This document shows positions 17,831 through 26,622 of a stretch of 61,182 bases of DNA, piece after piece. Made by a program: the position numbers and the translations under genes. How positions within the stretch are numbered: the first letter of the stretch is position 1; every line of letters starts with the position of its first letter. The notes under the pieces are model-generated. The model was not told the origin of the DNA. It made no database searches and saw nothing but the letters and a program-made list of their open reading frames with translations. This DNA comes from an uncultured Phycisphaerae bacterium (GTDB lineage: Bacteria; Planctomycetota; Phycisphaerae; UBA1845; PWPN01), in NCBI GenBank assembly GCA_938005315.1, contig CALLOB010000009.1:1-61182 (forward strand), given 5' to 3'.

Positions 17831-18739
17831 ATGTCGCAAAGACGGCACTGGCTGAGGCTCGTCATTCGGGTCGGCGCGCTGATGCTGCGGCCGGCGCGGA
17901 TTTCGGCCGGGCTGGTGACCGACAGCTACGACCGCATCGCCGCCGGCTACGACGACGCCTGGACCAGTCACATGCGCGGGCTGACGCTGGCCATGCTGGA
18001 GCGGCTTGCCCCGCCGCCGGGGGCCTTGTGCCTGGACCTGGCCTGCGGCACGGGCTTTGCGACCGATCGTCTGGCCGAGCTGACCGGCGGACGCGTGACC
18101 GGCGTGGACGCCTCGGCGGGCATGCTCGCGGCGGCCCGTCGGCACTACAGCCGGCGCTGCGGGTTCGTGCAGGCCGACATGGTCGATTACCTGTCGGCTT
18201 GTCCCGCCCGGAGCCTCGACGTGATTACCTGCGCGTGGGGTCTGGGCTATTCGCGTCCGTTGCGGGTGATCCGCGAGGCCGCGCGCGTCCTGAGGCCCGG
18301 AGGGCGGCTGGGGATCATCGACAACACCACCTTCTCTCTGGCCGAGGTGCTGTGGTGTTCGCTGCTTGCCTTCGCCGAGTATCCCGAGTCGCTGCGCCAC
18401 GCCATGAAGGTGCGTTTTCTGCCGAACGCCGCGGCGGCGGCGGCCGCCATGCGGTTCTGCGGGCTCGGCGTGGTTTACTGCCGGGACGGGAGCCGCACGT
18501 ACCACGTGCCCGGCGGTCGCCAGGCCGTGGAGCGTCTCATCGCCACCGGGGCGGCGGCCGGCTTCGAGTTCGCGGCCGCCCCGGAGGTCCGCGAGCGGGT
18601 TTTCGCGCGCTTTGCGGAGATCCTCGAGCAACGATACCGCACACCCGAGGGCGTGCCGATCACGCACCGGTACCTTGAGGTGACGTCGCGGCTGCCGGGG
18701 GCGGAAGAGGACGAGGTGGCTCGTGTGGCACGCGGCTGA
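17831..18739 (+). CDS. Class I SAM-dependent methyltransferase
   Basis: A 302-residue protein. Rossmann-type motif I is LCLDLACGTGFATDRL (about residues 72-87), motif II lies in VTGVDASAGML, and motif IV in SLDVITCAWGLGYSRP. An EAARVLRPGGRLGIID segment completes the UbiE/Methyltransf_11-like core. The N-terminal 30 residues include a basic hydrophobic helix. The acceptor is unknown. The 3' end overlaps the UbiA gene by 17 nt, so the two are probably co-translated, consistent with methylation of a prenylated lipid or quinone-like product. That product is inference. Confidence 0.85.
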   Translation: MSQRRHWLRLVIRVGALMLRPARISAGLVTDSYDRIAAGYDDAWTSHMRGLTLAMLERLAPPPGALCLDLACGTGFATDRLAELTGGRVTGVDASAGMLAAARRHYSRRCGFVQADMVDYLSACPARSLDVITCAWGLGYSRPLRVIREAARVLRPGGRLGIIDNTTFSLAEVLWCSLLAFAEYPESLRHAMKVRFLPNAAAAAAAMRFCGLGVVYCRDGSRTYHVPGGRQAVERLIATGAAAGFEFAAAPEVRERVFARFAEILEQRYRTPEGVPITHRYLEVTSRLPGAEEDEVARVARG

Positions 18740-19562
18740 GAGACCGATGTGTCTGCTCCGGCTCTGCCGCTGGTATTACGCGCTGCCGATGGGGTTCATC
18801 CTCGGGTTGACCATCGTGTACGCGCGGGGCGGGGAATGGTCGCCGGCGGAGGTGGTCGTGCCCTCGCTGGCGTTGTCCCTGGTGGTGGCGGCCGGCTATG
18901 CATTCAACGACGTCTGCGACCGGCGCGTGGATCAGACCAACGCGCCGGATCGCCCGATCGCGGCCGGGCGCGTCGGTCGGGTCGCGGCCACGGCCTGGGC
19001 GGCGTGTCTGGTCGCGGCGGGGCTGGGGCTGGCAGCGACGGGCCGGGGTGCTTTCGCGGCCGGTCTGGCCTGCGTGGCGGGGGGGCTCGTGCTGTACGAC
19101 CTGGTCTCCAAGCATGTCGGCATCGGCAAGCAGATCGCCGTGGCCGCGCTGACGACCAGCATCTACCCGCTGGCCGTGCTGCAGGTCGGCAGTCCGGCCG
19201 GCGACCGCGTCGCGACGCTGTGGTTCTTCGCCGCCTGGCTGTTCGCGACCAGCTTCGCCTACGAGATCCTCAAGGATATCCGCGACATCCCCGGCGATCG
19301 GCTGGTGGCGGCACGGCCCGGCTGGGTGGCTCGCCATCCGCGGGCCGCGCGGCGCGTGTCGTCCGCGGCGACGATGCTGGGCGCCGTTGTGCTGATCGGA
19401 CCGGGATTCGCCGGCTGCGGAAGCATCTACCTGGGCGTGATCGGCGGTGCCGTCGCGCCGGCGGTGGCCTCAGTCTTCCTGCCGCCCCGGCGGGCGATCA
19501 TCGCGCTGTACCTCGAGTACGTCGTGGTCGGCATCGCCGCGACGGCCGATCTGGCGGTCTGA
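18723..19562 (+). CDS. UbiA-family membrane prenyltransferase
   Basis: A 279-residue integral membrane protein with about eight hydrophobic segments. The first Asp-rich motif is NDVCDRRVD (residues 62-70 from the GTG at 18723) and the second is DIRDIPGD (185-192); both coordinate Mg-prenyl diphosphate in UbiA enzymes. The family transfers polyprenyl groups to aromatic or glycerol-phosphate acceptors. An ATG at 18747 is an alternative start. It overlaps the methyltransferase gene upstream. Its 3' end overlaps the convergent radical-SAM gene by 93 bp, which is unusually long. Acceptor and prenyl length are unknown. Confidence 0.88.
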   Translation: MWHAAERPMCLLRLCRWYYALPMGFILGLTIVYARGGEWSPAEVVVPSLALSLVVAAGYAFNDVCDRRVDQTNAPDRPIAAGRVGRVAATAWAACLVAAGLGLAATGRGAFAAGLACVAGGLVLYDLVSKHVGIGKQIAVAALTTSIYPLAVLQVGSPAGDRVATLWFFAAWLFATSFAYEILKDIRDIPGDRLVAARPGWVARHPRAARRVSSAATMLGAVVLIGPGFAGCGSIYLGVIGGAVAPAVASVFLPPRRAIIALYLEYVVVGIAATADLAV

Positions 19563-20747
19563 AGGCCGCAGCAGGCGGCGATAGCCTTCGGGGAGGGGCT
19601 CGTCGGGCTCAGGCGGTCGGCAGCATTGTTCGCTCCGCTCGCGGCACAGCGGCAGCGGCGGGGCGAGGCCGCCCGTCTTTTCGGCCAGCGACGCCATCAG
19701 GCACGCGCGGCGCGGGCGGGGAAACCACGCGCCCATCCGCCGCCAGATCTCCGCGAGGGGTTCGCGGGTCACGTCGCCGAAGCTCAGGGGGGTCAGGTCG
19801 CACGGACAGACCTTTCCGGACGCATCGATGAACAGATGGTGGTAGCCTGCCCCGCAGCCGAAGAGCTCGGGCGACTCCAGTCTGGCGAACGCGGCCACGG
19901 CCGGCCCGCGGCGGCGGCGATTATGGCTTTCGTGAAACTCGATGACCGCCCGGCGCTCGGTCTCGTTGAGCATGACCGCGGCGCAGCCGACCATGGCCCC
20001 GGTGGCCACGGGCGAGAGCACGCGAAACTCGCCCACGGCCCATCGCTCGCCAAGCTCGTACACCCGCTCCAGCGTGCCGTCGGCGATTCGCTCGCGGGTG
20101 GCCATGATCGAGACGGCCGTATAGATCCCGGCATCGCGGCACAGCCGGGCCGCCCGCTCGGCCGCGGCAAACGAGCCGGCCGCGCCGCGGACCCGGTCAT
20201 GGACGGCCGCGTCGGCCGATTCGAGCCCGATCGTCACGCAGGCGACGCCGGCCCTGGCCAGCCGCCTCGCCCGGCCGGCGGTCAGTCCGTGGCCGGTGGT
20301 GAAGATGATGCCGGCCATCTCGGGTGATGCGGCCGCAACGAGTTCCTCGAGGTCGTCCCGCAGAAGAGGCTCGCCGCCGGTCAGTCCGAGGGTGCACGTT
20401 CCGAGGCGCTTGACCTGCCCGATGACGTCCAGCCACTGCCGGCCGGTCAGGGGAGATCCTTCGCGGCCGGCGTAGCTGCAGTGTCCGCAGGAAAAGGGGC
20501 AGTTGCCGGTGACGGCGATGTAGGTTGAATACGGCACCCGCCGCCGCCCGGCCACAGCGTCGCAGAAGCGGTCGAACGCCGGTGACGGGCAGGGCGGGAA
20601 GAAGGTGTTGATCCGCGTCCGACCGCCGAAACGGTGGGGCTTCTCGCGGCTGATCTGGCGCAGCAGGTAGAGCAGGTGTCCGGCCGGCACGCGCCCGGCC
20701 ATCCGGGCGAACATCCGCATGACCTGCAGCGTGGTGATCAGGCGCAC
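19470..20747 (-). CDS. Radical SAM/SPASM-like protein
   Basis: About 425 residues from a GTG at 20747; an ATG at 20720 is also possible. The radical-SAM cluster motif is CPFSCGHC (Cys 83, 87 and 90, CxxxCxxC), followed by TLGLTGGEPLLRDDL, the GGE motif that contacts SAM. A C-terminal SPASM-like region (CGAGYHHLFIDASGKVCPCD then FGDVTREPLAEIW) suggests an additional FeS cluster. Such proteins modify peptides or small molecules or act in cofactor synthesis. The gene overlaps the end of the small upstream gene by 10 nt and, at its 3' end, the convergent UbiA gene by 93 nt. The substrate is unknown. Confidence 0.85.
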   Translation of the reverse strand: MRLITTLQVMRMFARMAGRVPAGHLLYLLRQISREKPHRFGGRTRINTFFPPCPSPAFDRFCDAVAGRRRVPYSTYIAVTGNCPFSCGHCSYAGREGSPLTGRQWLDVIGQVKRLGTCTLGLTGGEPLLRDDLEELVAAASPEMAGIIFTTGHGLTAGRARRLARAGVACVTIGLESADAAVHDRVRGAAGSFAAAERAARLCRDAGIYTAVSIMATRERIADGTLERVYELGERWAVGEFRVLSPVATGAMVGCAAVMLNETERRAVIEFHESHNRRRRGPAVAAFARLESPELFGCGAGYHHLFIDASGKVCPCDLTPLSFGDVTREPLAEIWRRMGAWFPRPRRACLMASLAEKTGGLAPPLPLCRERSEQCCRPPEPDEPLPEGYRRLLRPSDRQIGRRGDADHDVLEVQRDDRPPGRQED

Positions 20748-20995
20748 GGCGCAGCGTCCGGCGGCGGGGTCTGCAGCGAGGCGGCCATGGTCCTGCGACG
20801 ACGTTCGTACGCCGCGCCGCACGCGGCGCCGAGAAGGGCTCCCGCGAGGATGCCGAAAAGCAGGCCGAGGCTGAGCAATTGCATCTCCAGTGTCCGGCAG
20901 GCCAGCATGAATCCGACATGAATCAGCATGGTCGAGGCGACGCCTGCGGCCGCGATCACCCCGGGCGGTCTGACGCCGGTTTTCCGGATGCCCAT
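20738..20995 (-). CDS. Small two-helix membrane protein
   Basis: An 85-residue protein; GGGAGAA lies 8 nt before the ATG at 20995. Two hydrophobic segments at about residues 12-32 (VIAAAGVASTMLIHVGFML) and 39-62 (LLSLGLLFGILAGALLG) are followed by a basic cytoplasmic tail. It begins the minus-strand pair with the radical-SAM gene, whose probable start overlaps the end of this gene. It has no recognised family. Small size and pairing with a radical-SAM gene make a membrane partner role possible, but nothing proves it. Confidence 0.55.
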   Translation of the reverse strand: MGIRKTGVRPPGVIAAAGVASTMLIHVGFMLACRTLEMQLLSLGLLFGILAGALLGAACGAAYERRRRTMAASLQTPPPDAAPCA

Positions 20996-21304
20996 GGGCG
21001 GGTTCTCCCGGCTCCGCAGGCGGCGGGGCGACACTCCCCGCGACAACGCTGTACCATCAGACCCGCCTGCGATCATGGAGTCAAGCGATCTTCCCGGAGT
21101 GCGGGACGTGGCGAATGGGGAGCAGGCGCGGTTCGCGACGTCAGCATGCCGTTCCGGGCGGACCGCGGGGGTGTCGGCCGCCGCGGAACGGGGTCCAAAC
21201 CCAGACCGCCGGGCCTGGAGATGCGGACGGTCGTGCCGCACGCTGCGGGACGGGCTCGGGACGTGTGCATCGTCTTGCCGGCACGGATATCATTCCGCCG
21301 GTGG
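20996..21304. other. Divergent intergenic region
   Basis: About 309 bp between the divergent small membrane gene and the PQQ-repeat gene. I looked for -35/-10 pairs on both strands; on the minus strand a TTGACT near 21079-21084 exists but lacks a well-spaced -10. No RNA or repeat was recognised. Confidence 0.4.
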
Positions 21305-24300
21305 ATGATGCGCGCTGACGGAGTCGTCATATCGCGACAGCGATCGTGCCGGCCAGCATTGCTGGCGGTCGTTGCGCTGGCGGTCGCCGCGCCCGAGTTG
21401 TTTTCCGGCCAGCCGCCGGCGCCCGCGGAATCCCCCGGCCCGCAGTCGGCGCCGGTCCTGCAGCCGGGGCTGCGTCGTGCCGCCTCCAGACCGACCGATC
21501 CCGCGGCGCCGGAGACCGTGACGGAGCCCCCCTCGCCCGGTCCCTCGGCCGACCCCTATGCCGCGGTGATCCGCCCGTCCGAGGAGGCCGCGGCGCTGCT
21601 GGGCCGGGCCAACGAGGGCATCCGCAGGCAGGACTGGAAGCTGGCGGTCGATTCGCTGCAGCGGATCATGGACCTGGCCGGAGCGCACCTGCTGACCGAC
21701 GACGATCTGCTGTTTGAGTCCGCGCGGCGGTTCGCCCGGCGGCGAGTTGCCACGTTGCCGCCGGAGGGGCTGGCCGCATACCGGCTGCTGCACGACGACG
21801 AGGCCGCGGCGCTGTTCGAGCGTGCGGTGACCGACCATGACGAGGCTCTGCTGCGGTCCATCACCGATCGACTGCTGCCGACCCGCGTCGGGGCCCGGGC
21901 CGCCGCCACGCTGGCCGACTGGTGGATCGACGAGGGGCGCTTCCACGAGGCGGCGGCGCTGCTGGTGTTTCTGAAGAATCACTATCCCGACAGCGACCTG
22001 CCGCGATGGGTGGTCCCCGCGCGACTGGCGGTCTGCCTGGCCGCGCTGGGTCGTCCGGAGGCGGCAGAGGAAATGTTTGCGGCCGCCGGGGAGACGCCGC
22101 CGAGCCTTCGGGAGGCCTGGAGTGGTTACGTCCGCTCGGCCGCAGCCGCCTCAGCGCCCGCCGCGGCGGATGAATGGCCGATGGCCGGAGGCTCGCCGGC
22201 CCGCAACGGCCGGATGCCGGCGGTTGAGCCGACGCTGCTGGCGGGGCTTCCCTGGCGGGTGCCGCTGTCGGCCTTGGCGCCGCCGATCGACGCCCCGATG
22301 GTTCGGGAATATGCCCGCCGGCGGGGGCTGGGGCCGGTGGCGTCGGTCACGGCCACTTCGCGGATCGTCGCGGTTCGGGCCGGCAGGGCGGTGTTGGGAC
22401 TGGATCCCGAGAGCTTCGAGCCGCTGTGGCGCTGCATTCCGGGAGAGGGGCGGGGCGGGCTGGTGGAGCTTGAGGATCGCGGCCGGGGAACGTCGCCGCC
22501 CCGCGACGCCCCGGTCAGCGTGCAGATCGAGGCCCTCCACGGCCAGCCGGAGGTGCGCCGGCTGCTCTTCGATTCGGTGGCGGCCCAGCTCACGCAGGCC
22601 GGCGACCTGGTGCTGGCGGTGCAGTGGCCCGAGGACCCACCGCTGATCTGGCCGGTGTGGGAGGCCCGGGACGCTCCGGGCGGCAAGGTGCCGGCGGCGC
22701 CGTTCACCCCCAACGCGGTAGTGGCTCTGTCTGCGGCGGACGGCTCGACCGTGTGGGTCAGCGACACCTTCGCGGGGGACGATGCGCCGGGGGCGGTGCA
22801 GTTCATGGGGGCGCCGGTTCCGGTGGGGGACGAACTGCTGGCTGTGGGGCGTCTGGACAACGACCTGCATGCCGTCTTCCTGGACCGGGCCACCGGCCGC
22901 TGCCGTCGCCATGTGCATCTGTGCGGCATCGGCGGGGCGCCTTTCGAGTCGCTGACCGCCCTGCCGGCCTGCGTGGCCGACGGCGTCGCCTACCTGCCCA
23001 CCGGCCGGGGTTTGCTGCTGGCGATGGATGTGGCCGAGGGCTCGGTGCTGTGGGCGTCCCGATATGCCGACCACGCCGAGCAGCCGCCGCGCGTCGGGTG
23101 GCTGCCGTCGTCGCCGGTTGTCGGAGGCGACACGATCTGGCTGGCGCCGACCGACGCACATCTGCTGGTGGGCTTCGACCGATTCAGCGGGCGGCCGCGG
23201 GTGCGGGTGCCCAGGGGCCGCTGCACGCACATCATCGCCGTGGACGCCGGGCGGGTCTGGCTGGGCGGCGGCGAGGCCGCGGCGGTAGATCCGGCCACCG
23301 GCGAGGTGATCTGGCGGCGTTCCGTGGGGGATCCTTCCGGCCGGGGCATTCTCTCCGGCGGGAGGCTGTTTCTGCCGACATGGGACGGACTGGTGATCCT
23401 CGACGCCGGTACCGGCGAGCCGCTCGGCGGGACGGATCCCGTGCAGGGGGCGGCCCCGGGCAACCTGCTGGCGTGGCGCGGCTCGCTGTACGACGCCGCG
23501 CTGCTGGAGGTCAGCCGCTACCCCGATCTGAAGCAGGGCTACCAGGAGGCGGTCCGGGCGCACGCGGAGGCCCCTGCCGATGCCTCGCGGGCCCTGCGGC
23601 TGGCCTGGCTGGAGCGGCTGGAAGGCCGTCATCGCCGGGCGCTGGAGGTGCTGGCGGGGCTTCCCGATTCGCTGGAACGGGAGGACCCGCGGCGCTTCGC
23701 GCAGGCCGCGCACCTGAAGGTGCTGTGTCTGCTGGATGAGGCCGCGGGCACCGACGACGGCGAAGCGGCGCTGCGGCAGGTCGAGCAGGCATCGGCGGCG
23801 GCTCGCTCGCCGGAAGATGTCATATTATCGGCACTTACGGCGGGCGACCTGGAGCGTCGCCTGGGCAGGCCGCTGGTGGCCTGCCGCCGCTATCTGACGC
23901 TGATCACCGATCCCGCGGGCGACGGGATGATCGAGGTGGAGGAGGGCCTTCGACAGACGGCCCGCCTGGCGGCCGCGCAGCGGCTGGCCGACATTCAGGA
24001 GCTGCTGCCGCCGGCGCAGCGGGCCGCGCCGGTGGTCGCGCGGATCCGCGATGCAATCGGGGCTGCGGACGAAGCGGTGCTGCTCCGCCGGCTGGCCGAG
24101 GGGGTCGTCAAGGGGCCTGCGGCCGGCCGGGCGGAGCTCGCGGCGGCCGTGCAGGCGCGAAATGAGCTTCAGTATGAGCAGGCCGAGGCGCTTCTGAGCG
24201 AGGCGTTGCGGAAGGCGGAGGACCCGCAAGTCCGGGCCGAAGCCCGGGCGAGGCTGGCGGCTCTGCATCTGGAACCGGACGACCTGTCCGTGTCCGCGGC

Positions 24301-25885
24301 GGCCTCGCGGTTGCTGGATGAGCTCACGGCCGAGGGCGACGCTCCCGTGCCGGCGGATGTACTGGAGGAGCATTGGCTGCCATGGTCCGCCGCGGCGGAG
24401 GAACAGATCGCCCGGATTCCGGCACGGCAGGCAGCTTCGGCACTGCGGCAACGGCTGTCTTCCTCGCCCTCCGCCGCGGGGCGTGCCGGGGGGTTGCCGC
24501 CTGCAACGCCTCCCGCCGGGCCGCGGGTGACGGTCCATCCCGGCGAGGCCCTGCTGTCGTTGCGCACGGCGGGTTGCGCGTGCCTGGAGGACATGGTCCT
24601 GACGTTGCGGGACGGCCGGACCGTGACGGCGTACCGCTTCGACAGCGGCGAGCTTCTGTGGTCGGCGGACATGCGGTTGTTGAACGAGCTGGCGGTGAGC
24701 ACGCGGACCCCGGCGATGCTGCGCCGGATATCGGGCGGCCCCGGGGAAGCGGAGCCGGCGCCCGGACTGTTCGCGGTGACCGACGGCTGGACGCTGGCGG
24801 CGCACACCGCTTGCGGCCTGCACGGCGTGGGGCTGCCCACCGGCCGGCGGCTGTGGTCCAGGCCTTTCGCCCCGGGACCGGATTGCGGTCCTGAAGGCTC
24901 CGGCTCGGATGCCTGCATCTGGGCCGGCGAGGGCACGGTGTTGAGTCTCGACGCCGCCGGCATCGCCGAAGCGGCGCCGGTGCACGACGGATCGCGCGTG
25001 CGGTGGCGGCGGCAGCTGCCGGATGCGGCGTGGTGGACGGTGCGGTCGCGGGGAGGGTACACGATCGCGGTGACGGCGGGGCTGGACCGCGTGGAGGTGC
25101 TGGACACCCGAACGGGCGCCCGGCGCGGCACCTGCCGGCTGGTTCAGCCCCCGGGAGAGGCGAGACTGATCAACCTGGCGCTGTTCGACGGCCTGGTGTG
25201 CGGTCCGGCGGGGGAGCGGGTCGTTGCGGCCTACGACCTGGGTGCCCCGGGCATCGAGCGGTGGCGTGTCGAGATGCCGGGGGAACTGGTGCAGCTCTTC
25301 AAGCCGGCCGACGATCGTCTGGCGGTCGCCGACCGCGACGGGCGGATCAGTCTGCACGCCGCGGCCGACGGACGGAGGCTGATGACCGCGCGCACCTCGG
25401 CCTGCGGGGACGGTGTGATCGATGGGGCGGTTGTGGACGGTGTGCTCTATGTGTACGGCTACGCCCACCGGCCGGAGAACCCGCGGCGCGGGGCGGATCG
25501 CCACTCGGCCTTCGGCCTGGCGGCCATCCGGATCGCCGACGGCCAGGTCCTGTGGCAGACCGAGGGCATCGGGCCGCAAACCTGGCTGAGCGCCGACCTC
25601 TTCCGCCAGCCGTCCGATGTCGTGGTGCTGGCCTCAGTGGCTGCACCGGGGGTCGCTCCTCCCGGGCCGGGGTCCGATGCCCGGGAGGCGCCTCCGGTGC
25701 CGGGGGTCGTGGTGCGGATGCTCGAACGGCGCACCGGCCGGCCGGTCGGCGAGGCGGTGCGACTGAACGTGCCGGCCTCCGCCCAGGCCGGCGCGGTCAG
25801 CGGCGTTCAGGTGCGGGGCGGCACACTGCTGGTGGTCGCAGGCGAAGCCCATTTCCGCATCCCGCTTGCCGGGGTATCGCCCTAG
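21305..25885 (+). CDS. Very large exported PQQ-like beta-propeller protein
   Basis: 1526 residues from the ATG at 21305 (ribosome site weak). An N-terminal hydrophobic signal (about residues 18-37) is followed by a Pro-rich linker and helical TPR-like repeats at about 85-280 (NEGIRRQDWKLAVDSLQRIM). Then a first PQQ/BamB-like propeller at about 288-720 (it starts DEWPMAGGSPARNGRMP and carries blades such as VLGLDPESFEPLW and LLAMDVAEGSVLW). A second helical region lies at about 730-1060 and a second propeller at about 1080-1510 (TAYRFDSGELLWSADM, GLAAIRIADGQVLWQ). The blade motif G-x-LxW is repeated many times. No PQQ-dehydrogenase catalytic residues were evident, so a scaffold or cell-surface binding role is more likely than an enzyme. 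Confidence 0.75.
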   Translation: MMRADGVVISRQRSCRPALLAVVALAVAAPELFSGQPPAPAESPGPQSAPVLQPGLRRAASRPTDPAAPETVTEPPSPGPSADPYAAVIRPSEEAAALLGRANEGIRRQDWKLAVDSLQRIMDLAGAHLLTDDDLLFESARRFARRRVATLPPEGLAAYRLLHDDEAAALFERAVTDHDEALLRSITDRLLPTRVGARAAATLADWWIDEGRFHEAAALLVFLKNHYPDSDLPRWVVPARLAVCLAALGRPEAAEEMFAAAGETPPSLREAWSGYVRSAAAASAPAAADEWPMAGGSPARNGRMPAVEPTLLAGLPWRVPLSALAPPIDAPMVREYARRRGLGPVASVTATSRIVAVRAGRAVLGLDPESFEPLWRCIPGEGRGGLVELEDRGRGTSPPRDAPVSVQIEALHGQPEVRRLLFDSVAAQLTQAGDLVLAVQWPEDPPLIWPVWEARDAPGGKVPAAPFTPNAVVALSAADGSTVWVSDTFAGDDAPGAVQFMGAPVPVGDELLAVGRLDNDLHAVFLDRATGRCRRHVHLCGIGGAPFESLTALPACVADGVAYLPTGRGLLLAMDVAEGSVLWASRYADHAEQPPRVGWLPSSPVVGGDTIWLAPTDAHLLVGFDRFSGRPRVRVPRGRCTHIIAVDAGRVWLGGGEAAAVDPATGEVIWRRSVGDPSGRGILSGGRLFLPTWDGLVILDAGTGEPLGGTDPVQGAAPGNLLAWRGSLYDAALLEVSRYPDLKQGYQEAVRAHAEAPADASRALRLAWLERLEGRHRRALEVLAGLPDSLEREDPRRFAQAAHLKVLCLLDEAAGTDDGEAALRQVEQASAAARSPEDVILSALTAGDLERRLGRPLVACRRYLTLITDPAGDGMIEVEEGLRQTARLAAAQRLADIQELLPPAQRAAPVVARIRDAIGAADEAVLLRRLAEGVVKGPAAGRAELAAAVQARNELQYEQAEALLSEALRKAEDPQVRAEARARLAALHLEPDDLSVSAAASRLLDELTAEGDAPVPADVLEEHWLPWSAAAEEQIARIPARQAASALRQRLSSSPSAAGRAGGLPPATPPAGPRVTVHPGEALLSLRTAGCACLEDMVLTLRDGRTVTAYRFDSGELLWSADMRLLNELAVSTRTPAMLRRISGGPGEAEPAPGLFAVTDGWTLAAHTACGLHGVGLPTGRRLWSRPFAPGPDCGPEGSGSDACIWAGEGTVLSLDAAGIAEAAPVHDGSRVRWRRQLPDAAWWTVRSRGGYTIAVTAGLDRVEVLDTRTGARRGTCRLVQPPGEARLINLALFDGLVCGPAGERVVAAYDLGAPGIERWRVEMPGELVQLFKPADDRLAVADRDGRISLHAAADGRRLMTARTSACGDGVIDGAVVDGVLYVYGYAHRPENPRRGADRHSAFGLAAIRIADGQVLWQTEGIGPQTWLSADLFRQPSDVVVLASVAAPGVAPPGPGSDAREAPPVPGVVVRMLERRTGRPVGEAVRLNVPASAQAGAVSGVQVRGGTLLVVAGEAHFRIPLAGVSP

Positions 25886-25987
25886 CCGGACCCGCTCGTG
25901 GTCGGCGGGCGCTCTGCGGTGCGGTGGCCGCGTGATGCTTCGGGGCGCTATCATTTCCGGCCCCGGCACGCGGAAAGGAGGCTGATC

Positions 25988-26569
25988 GTGAACGGCGGCT
26001 GCAGGATTCTGGCCCTGGCCGGCAGCACGCGGATGGATTCGTACAACAAGCACCTGGTGCGTCTGGCGGCCGAGGGAGCCCGCCAGGGCGGCGCGGAGAC
26101 GACGTTCATCGACTTGCGCGATTACCCGCTCCCGTTGTTCGACGAGGATCTCGAGGCCCGTGACGGTCTGCCCGCCGCGGCGAAGGAACTGCGGGCGGCG
26201 TTCCTGGCCCATCAGGGACTCCTCATCGCCTCGCCGGAGTACAACAGCTCGGTTCCGGCGGTGCTCAAGAACGCCATCGACTGGCTCTCGCGGCCGCAGC
26301 CCGGCGAAGCGCCGCTGGCCTGTTTCAACGGCAAGGTGGCGGCGATCATGTCCGCCTCGCCCGGGACGCTGGGGGGGCTGCGCGGCCTGGTGCACCTGCG
26401 GGCCATTCTGGGCAACATCAACGTGCTGGTGCTGCCCGAGCAGGTCGCGGTCGCGCGGGCGCACGAGGCTTTCGCGGCAGAAAACCGCCTGGCCGACGAG
26501 GCTCAGCAGCGGGCGGTCCTGCGGCTGGGGGCCCGGCTGGCGGAGGTGGTCGCGCGGCTGAACGGATGA
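25988..26569 (+). CDS. NADPH-dependent FMN reductase-like flavoprotein
   Basis: A 193-residue protein starting at GTG 25988, with a strong AAGGAGG ribosome site 7-8 nt upstream. It is a flavodoxin-fold FMN_red domain: LALAGSTRMDSYNKHLVRLA (FMN phosphate loop), then IDLRDYPLPLFDEDLE, and PEYNSSVPAVLKNAIDWLSR, the family signature that binds the flavin ring. Members reduce FMN, quinones, azo compounds or metal ions with NAD(P)H. It stands alone between two opposing genes. Physiological substrate unknown. Confidence 0.9.
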   Translation: MNGGCRILALAGSTRMDSYNKHLVRLAAEGARQGGAETTFIDLRDYPLPLFDEDLEARDGLPAAAKELRAAFLAHQGLLIASPEYNSSVPAVLKNAIDWLSRPQPGEAPLACFNGKVAAIMSASPGTLGGLRGLVHLRAILGNINVLVLPEQVAVARAHEAFAAENRLADEAQQRAVLRLGARLAEVVARLNG

Positions 26570-26622
26570 ACGTCCGGCCGTTCCGATTCCGGAACGCTTC
26601 GTCGCCGCAAGCGACCTGCGGT

